The notes below the pieces were generated by a model that saw nothing but the letters and a program-made list of their open reading frames with translations, was not told the DNA's origin and made no database searches. The position numbers and the translations under genes are program-made. From JABDMH01 sp050298535 (lineage in GTDB: Bacteria > Bacteroidota > Bacteroidia > Chitinophagales > Saprospiraceae): 64,000 nucleotides of DNA. The stretch spans positions 1 through 64,000 of the forward strand of contig JBNKUI010000020.1 of the NCBI GenBank assembly GCA_050298535.1, written 5' to 3'. Below are positions 39,179-46,263 of this stretch, one piece after another. The first letter of the stretch is position 1, and each line of letters starts with the position of its first letter.

Positions 39179-41326
39179 TTATTGCGTCTTCTTAATATCT
39201 GTTCCTAATCGCTGTAAATAGGCAATGAGAGCGACGATTTCTTTATTCTCAAGATTTTCTACATCCACACCATCGGTCTCAAGACTGGCAGCGATAGACT
39301 TAGCCTGGGATTGCAGGTGATTATTAGCACGTTGCACATAAGCATCGTCGTACGGAGTACCCAGCATTTGTAGTGCCTTGAGTTTTGCTTCTGTGGTGCT
39401 GATATCAAGATCATCTTCGATAAGCCAGGGGTATGGGGGCATGATAGAACCTGGCGACATACTTTCGGGATCCAACATGTGATTGAAATGCCAGCTATCC
39501 GGATATTTACCACCGACTCGATGGAGATCGGGCCCGGTTCGTTTAGATCCCCAAAGGAATGGACGATCATAGACATATTCTCCTGATTTGGAAAATTCAC
39601 CATATCGCTCAGTTTCAGATCGGAAAGGCCGGATCATCTGAGAGTGACATCCCACACATCCTTCGCGGATATAAATATCCCGACCTTGTAATTCGAGGGC
39701 CGAATACGGTTTGACCGTTTCGATTTTGGGTACATTAGATTCAACCATCATCATAGGTATGATTTCCACTAAACCACCAATTGCTACGGCTACCACTGCA
39801 AGTACGGTGAATAAGAAGGATCTTCTTTCAAACCATCGATGCCAGTATTCGCCTTTGTGTGGAACATGGCGTTCGAGGGCAGGAGCTTCAACAAATTCCT
39901 CCTTAAGGAATTTACCGGCTCCAGTTGTCTTCAGCAGGTTGTAAACCATCACAAAGACCCCAGATATATACAGAAGACCTCCAATAATCCGGAGAGCATA
40001 CATAGGTATGATCTGCGTGACAGTTTCCAGGAAGTTTCCGTATTGTAAGAAGCCGTCCGGTGTAAACTGTTTCCACATCAGCTGCTGTGTGACGCCAGCC
40101 CAATATAGTGGGATAGCATAAAATACGATACCTAGTGTTCCCAGCCAGAAATGAACGTTCGCCAACTGGACGGAAAAAAGTTTAGTTTGATAGATCCTTG
40201 GGATCATCCAGTATAGTACCCCAAATGTCAACATACCATTCCATCCCAGGGCACCGATATGCACGTGACCAATGGTCCAGTCAGTGTAGTGGGTAATGGC
40301 ATTAAAGGATTTAATAGACATCATAGGTCCCTCAAAGGTGGACATTCCATAAGCGGTCACGGCGACCACCATAAATTTCAGAATAGGATCATTTCTCACC
40401 CGATCCCATGCACCGCGGAGCGTGAGAAGACCGTTCAGCATTCCTCCCCATGAAGGAGCAATGAGCATAAGTGAAAAAGCCATACCTAGTGATTGCGCCC
40501 AATCTGGCAAGGAAGTATAGAGTAAGTGGTGAGGTCCGGCCCAGATGTAGATAAAGATCAAAGCCCAGAAGTGGATAATCGAAAGTCGATAGGAAAAGAT
40601 TGGTCGATTAGCCGCTTTAGGTAGGAAATAATACATCAGTCCGAGGTATGGGGTGGTCAAAAAGAATGCTACGGCATTGTGACCATACCACCATTGCACC
40701 AATGCATCCTGAACACCTGCAAATACTGGATAACTTTTGAAAAGACTCACCGGAAGCTCAAGGTTGTTGAAAATATGCAGGATGGTGACCGTCACCCAGG
40801 TTGCAATGTAAAACCAGATGGCTACATACATGTGGTTTTCTCGTCGCTTCATGATCGTACCAAACATGTTGATACCAAATACGACCCAGACCAGTGCAAT
40901 GGCAATATCAATCGGCCATTCCAATTCTGCATATTCATGCGAACTGGTGATACCTAACGGTAGGGTGATCGCTGCTGCAACGATGATCAATTGCCAGCCC
41001 CAGAAGTGTATATTACTGAGAGTTTTGCTAAACATGGGTGCCTTCAGGAGGCGTTGCAGTGAGTAATACACACCCATGAAGATTCCATTGCCCACAAATG
41101 CAAAAATCACTGCATTCGTGTGTAGCGGCCTGATTCTTCCAAACGTAAGCCAGGGAGTTTCAAAATTAAGTGCGGGAAATACAAATTGGAGTGCCAGGAG
41201 CAATCCAACGAGCATACCCACAATTCCGAAAACAACACTGGCAATCGCGAATTTTCTTACGATTCCATTGTCGTAACTAAATTGTTCCATCTTAGACATG
41301 TGTATATCGTTTAGGTTGGTTGACAA
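39179..41326 (-). CDS. ccoNO: Fused cbb3 cytochrome c oxidase subunits I and II (CcoNO)
   Basis: The protein has 715 residues. Residues 1-480 are the 12-helix CcoN haem-copper subunit (RPLHTNAVIFAFVGNGIFMG, QWWYGHNAVAFFLTTPYLGL, HYTDWTIGHVHIGALGWNG with the metal-ligand histidines). From about 500 the CcoO part follows: one helix and a cytochrome c domain with CVGCHSQMIRPF near residue 555. The fusion is typical of Bacteroidota. It reduces O2 to water with high affinity and pumps protons under micro-oxic conditions. An ATG at 41299 is an alternative start. Confidence 0.95.
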   Translation of the reverse strand: MSTNLNDIHMSKMEQFSYDNGIVRKFAIASVVFGIVGMLVGLLLALQFVFPALNFETPWLTFGRIRPLHTNAVIFAFVGNGIFMGVYYSLQRLLKAPMFSKTLSNIHFWGWQLIIVAAAITLPLGITSSHEYAELEWPIDIAIALVWVVFGINMFGTIMKRRENHMYVAIWFYIATWVTVTILHIFNNLELPVSLFKSYPVFAGVQDALVQWWYGHNAVAFFLTTPYLGLMYYFLPKAANRPIFSYRLSIIHFWALIFIYIWAGPHHLLYTSLPDWAQSLGMAFSLMLIAPSWGGMLNGLLTLRGAWDRVRNDPILKFMVVAVTAYGMSTFEGPMMSIKSFNAITHYTDWTIGHVHIGALGWNGMLTFGVLYWMIPRIYQTKLFSVQLANVHFWLGTLGIVFYAIPLYWAGVTQQLMWKQFTPDGFLQYGNFLETVTQIIPMYALRIIGGLLYISGVFVMVYNLLKTTGAGKFLKEEFVEAPALERHVPHKGEYWHRWFERRSFLFTVLAVVAVAIGGLVEIIPMMMVESNVPKIETVKPYSALELQGRDIYIREGCVGCHSQMIRPFRSETERYGEFSKSGEYVYDRPFLWGSKRTGPDLHRVGGKYPDSWHFNHMLDPESMSPGSIMPPYPWLIEDDLDISTTEAKLKALQMLGTPYDDAYVQRANNHLQSQAKSIAASLETDGVDVENLENKEIVALIAYLQRLGTDIKKTQ

Positions 41327-41374
41327 ACTGGATAGTAAATGATATGGTTTGCATGTGGTAGTCTATTGCTTGGT

Positions 41375-41530
41375 TTATTCTGAATCGACTACTTTGTCAT
41401 CGAAGAGCATGCGTACAGAAGGGGTATAGTCGTCATCATATTGTCCGCTCTTGACGGCCCAGATGAAAGCCAGCAGAAACAAGATGGCCACTGATAGACT
41501 TACTAAAATGAGCGTAAATATGATTGACAT
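41375..41530 (-). CDS. ccoS: CcoS cbb3 oxidase maturation protein
   Basis: The 51-residue protein has one N-terminal membrane helix followed by the family signature WAVKSGQYDDDYTPSVRMLFDD. CcoS is needed to insert cofactors into the cbb3 oxidase. It was read from the minus strand between ccoI and ccoNO. It is the first gene of the ccoS-NO-Q-P-G-H transcription unit; two palindromic boxes lie 62 and 85 bases upstream. Confidence 0.88.
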   Translation of the reverse strand: MSIIFTLILVSLSVAILFLLAFIWAVKSGQYDDDYTPSVRMLFDDKVVDSE

Positions 41531-41592
41531 AATGTGTTCCTTTTCATTGATTAATTAGGGTGCAAATTAGATCTCACGGCATTTGGGTTTGA

Positions 41593-41604
41593 TGAGGATC
41601 GTCA
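41593..41604. promoter_or_regulatory. Candidate FNR/FixK-type half-degenerate box upstream of ccoS
   Basis: TGAG-GATC-GTCA, embedded in the longer dyad TGATGA…TCATCA, 62 bases upstream of ccoS. Confidence 0.4.
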
Positions 41605-41615
41605 TCATAAATAGA

Positions 41616-41627
41616 TGACAAATATCA
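41616..41627. promoter_or_regulatory. Candidate FNR/FixK-type box upstream of ccoS-NOQP
   Basis: TGAC-AAAT-ATCA, 85 bases upstream of ccoS and overlapping the ccoI stop codon. Confidence 0.5.
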
Positions 41628-44102
41628 GTCTCGATATTCGGTGGGTTCATGAAACCCGGACTTCTCTTGAGGTATTGATGCGAGTTTTAGTTGGGGAAAT
41701 TTTCTTCGCATTCGCCATGCCAGCAGATTACTACCGGAGACTCCCAACAACACGATCGTGATCGAACTTAACGGCATTAGGATCGCCGCGATCACCGGTG
41801 ATAGTAATCCCTGTACAGCGAAAGATAGTCCCACAATGTTATAGACTATAGCCACCAGATACGTCAGATGAATGAGACGCATATTGTTTTTGATATACTC
41901 CACGTACATGGGTAGATTGATCAGTTTGGAAGCATTGATGACGGCATCACAGGCAGGGATGAAGTTGTTGACATGCTCTGAGACGACGATGCCAATATCA
42001 CTCTGCTTAAGCGCTCCTGCGTCATTGAGCCCGTCACCAATCATAGCAGTAATTTCACCGTGTTGTTGCTGAGTCCTAATAAATTCTAGCTTATCCTCGG
42101 GCTTCTGATTGAAGTACATATGATCGGCCTGGAAGAATCGACCCAGGCGTTCTTTCTCACTGGGGTGGTCACCGGTCAAAAGAAAGGTCTCATAATCCTT
42201 ATGATTTAGGCTTTTCAGCATCTCTCCCAGGCCTTCCCGATAGTGATTTCTTTGTATAAAGTACCCCAGGTAGTGATCATCAACGCAGAGATGTGTACCC
42301 TGAATATCAGGGGCATGGCCCCGCATGAGTGATGCGTTACCTACTCGATATCTCTGTCCATTCACCACACCGGTGATGCCCTGGTTCGGGATTTCCACAA
42401 AGTCGAAAACATAAGGGAGTGTACTTGACTTCCAATGTCTTGTGATGAGCTGGCTGACCGGATGCGTAGATTGATTGGTAAGTGCTACGATGGCTGTGCG
42501 ATCAGCCTCGGCAAGATCCACCCCATGATACTCCAGATCATAATCCTCAGAACGGGTGATGGTACCCGTCTTGTCAAAAATGATTTGTTTGATCTGAGTT
42601 AATTTTTCAAGGACATACGTATTCTTGACATAAAACTCAAAATGACCCAGGATCCGAAGTGCATTGCCCAATGTGAAAGGGATAGCCAATGCAACAGCAC
42701 AGGGACATGCGATGATGAGGACTGAGGTGAAAGCATTAATAGCAATCGACAGATCTCTTGGCCACCAGAAAAGTAACGTAACGACCGCAATCGTAAGAAT
42801 CACTGCGGTGAAGTATGCGGCAACTTTATCAGATAGGATACTCGCTCCTGATCGCTTATCCTCTGATTTTGAAAATGCTTCATCATTCCATAATGAAGTC
42901 AGATAGCTTTGATCCACCTTCTTCTGCACTATCAGCTCGATCAAACCGCCTTTCTGTCTGCCTCCAGCAAAGATCTTTTCCCCGGCTCCGATCCTGACCG
43001 GATCAGATTCTCCGGTCACAAAGCTGTAATCCACGATTCCCTTACCAGCCTTTAAGATGGCATCAGCAGGTACGAGCTCGCCATGTCTGATTACTAAAAC
43101 ATCACCCATTTTAATTCGGTCGATGGTTCTGGGCTGTTCCAGGCCATCCACCAGCACCATAGCAGACATAGGAAAGTAACTCTTGTAATCTCGATCAAAT
43201 GATATCTTTTCATAAGTCCTCTGCTGATACCACTTGCCAATCAGAAGGAAAAAAATGAGCCCGGCAAGAGAATCCAAATAACCCGCCCCGGTGTGCGTGG
43301 AAATATCATAAATACTCTTTCCAAATAAGGCCAATATGCCAATAGAGACGGGTACATCGATGTTTAGGTGCTTTTGTTTTATCCCATAGTAGGCCGAAAT
43401 AAGGTAGTCTCTTCCACTGTAGAAAACTACGGGAAGAATAAGCAAGACATTAAGTACTCCAAAGAAGTTAGCCATGCTAGGATCCTGCTCTGGATCCAGG
43501 CCTAAATATTCGGGAAAACTGATGAGCATGATATTACCGAATGCAAATCCCGCAACTCCTAGCTTATAGTACAAACTCTTATCTCTCTTCTCCGTCTTCT
43601 TGTCAAGTTTGTCGAGATTGAGTACCGGAGTATATCCCACCAGATCCAGAGTCTCCACCACCTGTCGCAAAGTCGCCACTGATTCATCATATTGGATATG
43701 TACCTCTTTTTTAAGGAAATGTACCCGGGAAGTGACGATTCCATCCAATAATTGATGTAGGTTTTCCAGAAGCCAAAGACAAGACGAACAGTGTATCTGG
43801 GGTAAATAGAAGTGTACCCTCACCAGGTTGTCCTGTCGAAAGTCTATGATCCGATCGATAGTTTCGGGAGCATCTAAAAATGCAAAAGATGCATTAGACT
43901 TTCTCTTTTGACTGATTCCTGCTGCCTTGTTTAGAGTATAGTAATCGCAGAGGTCCTTGTCATTTAGAATAGCATAGACCGCACTGCAGCCGTCACAGCA
44001 AAACGACTTTCCATCCGCATGGATCAAATGGTCTTTGCATTCATCACCACAATGATAGCATAGCGTGGCCGGTACAACCTCAGTTAATTGATCAGTGCCC
44101 AT
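41625..44102 (-). CDS. ccoI: CcoI/FixI copper-exporting P1B-type ATPase
   Basis: The protein has 825 residues from the ATG at 44102; the longer frame to 44177 would run over a regulatory palindrome. The N-terminal FixI metal region has CYHCG and FCCDGC, followed by an HMA-like domain with HCSSC near residue 112. P-type ATPase motifs are CPC in the membrane (IACPCAVALAIPF), DKTGT with the phosphorylated Asp, the HP motif (STHPVSQL) and GDGLND. It moves copper across the membrane for cbb3 assembly. It is the first gene of the cluster, with a consensus box 63 bases upstream. Confidence 0.94.
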   Translation of the reverse strand: MGTDQLTEVVPATLCYHCGDECKDHLIHADGKSFCCDGCSAVYAILNDKDLCDYYTLNKAAGISQKRKSNASFAFLDAPETIDRIIDFRQDNLVRVHFYLPQIHCSSCLWLLENLHQLLDGIVTSRVHFLKKEVHIQYDESVATLRQVVETLDLVGYTPVLNLDKLDKKTEKRDKSLYYKLGVAGFAFGNIMLISFPEYLGLDPEQDPSMANFFGVLNVLLILPVVFYSGRDYLISAYYGIKQKHLNIDVPVSIGILALFGKSIYDISTHTGAGYLDSLAGLIFFLLIGKWYQQRTYEKISFDRDYKSYFPMSAMVLVDGLEQPRTIDRIKMGDVLVIRHGELVPADAILKAGKGIVDYSFVTGESDPVRIGAGEKIFAGGRQKGGLIELIVQKKVDQSYLTSLWNDEAFSKSEDKRSGASILSDKVAAYFTAVILTIAVVTLLFWWPRDLSIAINAFTSVLIIACPCAVALAIPFTLGNALRILGHFEFYVKNTYVLEKLTQIKQIIFDKTGTITRSEDYDLEYHGVDLAEADRTAIVALTNQSTHPVSQLITRHWKSSTLPYVFDFVEIPNQGITGVVNGQRYRVGNASLMRGHAPDIQGTHLCVDDHYLGYFIQRNHYREGLGEMLKSLNHKDYETFLLTGDHPSEKERLGRFFQADHMYFNQKPEDKLEFIRTQQQHGEITAMIGDGLNDAGALKQSDIGIVVSEHVNNFIPACDAVINASKLINLPMYVEYIKNNMRLIHLTYLVAIVYNIVGLSFAVQGLLSPVIAAILMPLSSITIVLLGVSGSNLLAWRMRRKFPQLKLASIPQEKSGFHEPTEYRD

Positions 44103-44164
44103 ATATAAAGACGAAGTTATTTCAATGAAGCAACCGGCCGAGTGATAGACATAAGAACAAATAA

Positions 44165-44176
44165 TGATCCTGATCA
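44165..44176. promoter_or_regulatory. Candidate FNR/FixK-type box between ccoI and 44230
   Basis: TGAT-CCTG-ATCA (extended ATGAT…ATCAT). It lies 62 bases upstream of ccoI and 53 bases upstream of the divergent gene at 44230. Confidence 0.6.
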
Positions 44177-44229
44177 TTGGTTTGCTAAAGAAGAAGCCCT
44201 TTCTTCATTTTCATTCCTCAATAAAACGA

Positions 44230-44733
44230 ATGACAAGTTTCCGACTCCGCCCGCGTTTTCAAATACAGACTGAAGAATCTGAGGATATGATCGTGTCGAA
44301 ACTGAGGTCAAAACTTGAAGCGGACAATCACCCTTTTGATGAAGTAGTGATTCCAGACCACTACATTCTCAAAGTCAAAAGTGAAAACCAGCATTACTGG
44401 TCACCGCAGCTCAATCTCAAATTTAACCGGGAGGAGGACGATAATAGTCTTCTGATCAGCGGAAGGTATGAGCCACATCCGAACGTCTGGACCTTGTTCA
44501 TGATTTTGTATCTGGCTATTGGTGTATTGGCTTTATTTGTTGCCGTATTAGGCTTTTCACGCATGAGTCTGGGTCTATCGGCGCCTATACTCTGGATTTT
44601 GCCAATATTGACTGCGATCGCGATTTTTCTATACGTACTCACTCAGTTGGGTCAGAAGTTAGGTGCAGAGCAGACATTTGATTTGCACCATTTTTTTGAA
44701 GAGGCAATAGAGAGAGATATTCACATTGATTAG
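44230..44733 (+). CDS. Uncharacterised two-helix membrane protein divergent from ccoI
   Basis: The protein has 167 residues from the ATG at 44230; an upstream ATG at 44164 sits inside the palindromic box. An N-terminal soluble alpha/beta part (about 1-75) is followed by two membrane helices (VWTLFMILYLAIGVLALFVAVLGF and LWILPILTAIAIFLYVLTQL) and a polar tail ending AIERDIHID. I recognise no named family. The shared box with ccoI suggests it is expressed with the oxidase genes. Confidence 0.72.
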   Translation: MTSFRLRPRFQIQTEESEDMIVSKLRSKLEADNHPFDEVVIPDHYILKVKSENQHYWSPQLNLKFNREEDDNSLLISGRYEPHPNVWTLFMILYLAIGVLALFVAVLGFSRMSLGLSAPILWILPILTAIAIFLYVLTQLGQKLGAEQTFDLHHFFEEAIERDIHID

Positions 44734-44749
44734 GGAAAACTAAGCAGTC

Positions 44750-45358
44750 TTATTGCACGGGTTGGCGTAGGATTGTCTTCCATCGGGAAGGTGCCGCCCG
44801 GCGGATATCCGATAGATAGATTTCATGATGCATCCCCGATAGCTTATAGCCCAGGTTTTCAATGAATTGGTGCAGCCGTTTGATCGAAGGTCCTTCCTCA
44901 CTAAAGGGCCCTTTGTGCATCAGTTGTGCTGACTTACCTTCTTCGTAGGTTTCAAAAACCACATCGGAAAGTGCCGTCAGTGCTTTTTTCTTTTGAAGAG
45001 CTTCGAGCGAGTCTCTAAAGTACGATTCGGTCACAACTTCTGGCTGCATGATCATCATAGTCCATTTCCACTGACTTTTATCGTCGCCTTTGAAGACTTC
45101 CATGTCATCTGCCCACCAAAGTCCTTCAAGGGGCATCACTCCGTAATTAATACCATGCTTACCCTTTTTTATACTAAACTTAATATGATAAGACAAGGAA
45201 AATAATGATTCAACGGCCTCCTGGTAGACCTTTGAGGTGTTGGGGTTACCTTCACCTGAAATTTTTAGGAACTGCATCACCGGCACATCCACGATCACGG
45301 GTTCTTTACCCGCATGGTAGTAAGAACTAAGTTTCTTCTTAAAGTCAATTTTTTCCAA
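44750..45358 (-). CDS. GyrI-like small-molecule-binding domain protein
   Basis: The 202-residue protein resembles the stand-alone GyrI-like/SOUL-superfamily proteins: KKLSSYYHAGKEPVIVDVPVMQFLKISGEGNPN, then GLWWADDM, and HKGPFSEEGPSIKRLHQFI near the end. No HTH is present. Such proteins bind small amphipathic compounds; some hydrolyse them. It lies eight bases downstream of the DUF983 gene and is probably co-transcribed with it. Confidence 0.8.
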   Translation of the reverse strand: MEKIDFKKKLSSYYHAGKEPVIVDVPVMQFLKISGEGNPNTSKVYQEAVESLFSLSYHIKFSIKKGKHGINYGVMPLEGLWWADDMEVFKGDDKSQWKWTMMIMQPEVVTESYFRDSLEALQKKKALTALSDVVFETYEEGKSAQLMHKGPFSEEGPSIKRLHQFIENLGYKLSGMHHEIYLSDIRRAAPSRWKTILRQPVQ

Positions 45359-45366
45359 AGTTCAAG

Positions 45367-45741
45367 CTAGCTGGCCACCTTTTTAGTCTCCGCAGGATCA
45401 TATTTCACAAAGAAATGAATCCATAAAGATCTGCTGAATCGAAAGGCCAAATTATGAATCAGGATGGTAAGTAGGCCCACTGTAATGATGGTAGCTGTCA
45501 CACTCCAGCCCAGGCCAAAGACAAGCACAAGACCAATGACGATAAATAGCCAGCCAGTGAGAATATAAGATATGAACATAGCTCCAAAGTAAAAACCAGG
45601 CTCGGGTTCAAAGTTTGCTGAGCATTTAGGGCACTTTTCATGCATCCTATATGCATTTTCATAGTTGTAGGGTTGTTTGAAAAGCTTGCCTGTTCTACAT
45701 CGAGGACAGGTCATAGTGACAATGCTCTTGATACTACTCAT
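45367..45741 (-). CDS. DUF983 membrane protein with N-terminal zinc ribbon
   Basis: The 124-residue protein has two CxxC pairs (TCPRCRTG at residues 12-15 and KCPKCSAN near 39-42), forming a zinc ribbon. GFYFGAMFISYILTGW, a DUF983 hallmark, and two or three membrane helices follow. DUF983 genes often sit near cytochrome oxidase genes, but the function is not established. A TGAT-GGAG-ATCA box lies 68 bases upstream. The gene is followed by the GyrI-like gene. Confidence 0.85.
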   Translation of the reverse strand: MSSIKSIVTMTCPRCRTGKLFKQPYNYENAYRMHEKCPKCSANFEPEPGFYFGAMFISYILTGWLFIVIGLVLVFGLGWSVTATIITVGLLTILIHNLAFRFSRSLWIHFFVKYDPAETKKVAS

Positions 45742-45809
45742 GATGTTTCAAAAACTTGACTCGAAAAAACTTAAAATGTAAAGTTAGTACAGATATAATG
45801 GAGTTTATG

Positions 45810-45821
45810 TGATGGAGATCA
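45810..45821. promoter_or_regulatory. Candidate FNR/CRP-type box upstream of DUF983 gene
   Basis: TGAT-GGAG-ATCA within TGTGATGGAGATCACG (45808-45823), so it fits both the FNR-like and the CRP-like half-site. It lies 68 bases upstream of 45741. Confidence 0.5.
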
Positions 45822-45855
45822 CGGCTGGGTTTTCCTATCGTCTCCAATGAGACAT

Positions 45856-46029
45856 TTAGATATGTTTTGTCAGAAAATTCATGTTTTCCACGTCATAGAT
45901 ACCTGCTTCAATGCGCTTGATGAAAGTACCTTTTGGGATCATTACAGTAGATTGGTTATTAATGATCTCCACCTCGTATCCTACCGGTTTTTCACAAATA
46001 ATGCGTACGGGAATTCTATCTTCCATCAT
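45856..46029 (-). CDS. Small soluble hypothetical protein
   Basis: The 57-residue frame on the minus strand starts with two consecutive ATG codons (46029, 46026). The product has a compact beta-rich look: EDRIPVRIICEKPVGYEVEI, then a turn and TVMIPKGTFIKRIEAGIYDV. It has no Cys pair or membrane segment. Codon use resembles the neighbouring genes, and no better frame covers the region. I do not recognise a family. It lies between clpB and the DUF983 gene, both on the same strand. Confidence 0.5.
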   Translation of the reverse strand: MMEDRIPVRIICEKPVGYEVEIINNQSTVMIPKGTFIKRIEAGIYDVENMNFLTKHI

Positions 46030-46200
46030 AGTCTGTCAGTTTAAAAATTCTAAATAATGAGATATTGCCAGATATCAAAAGCAGTTCCTTGAAGATACTG
46101 AATTTCGGAACGATCACAAAACTCTTGAGGGCTCAGAAAAGACGTGATCTACGACGTCCAACTTTCTTCACAAGGCCTATTACCAATTTGTTTATAATAG

Positions 46201-46235
46201 AAAAAGGCCAGCTATTGAACACATAGCTGACCTTT
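46201..46235 (-). terminator. Rho-independent terminator after clpB
   Basis: On the minus strand, AAAGGTCAGCTAT-(7-base loop)-ATAGCTGGCCTTT, with one mismatch, is followed by TT. It lies 29 bases beyond the clpB stop. Confidence 0.8.
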
Positions 46236-46263
46236 CATCCCATTATGAGCCCTTTCGGACTAT

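Noticed and set aside
44103..44177. N-terminal extension of CcoI by 25 residues
   Set aside because: It reads through the palindrome at 44165 and the sequence before MGTDQL is unlike FixI proteins.
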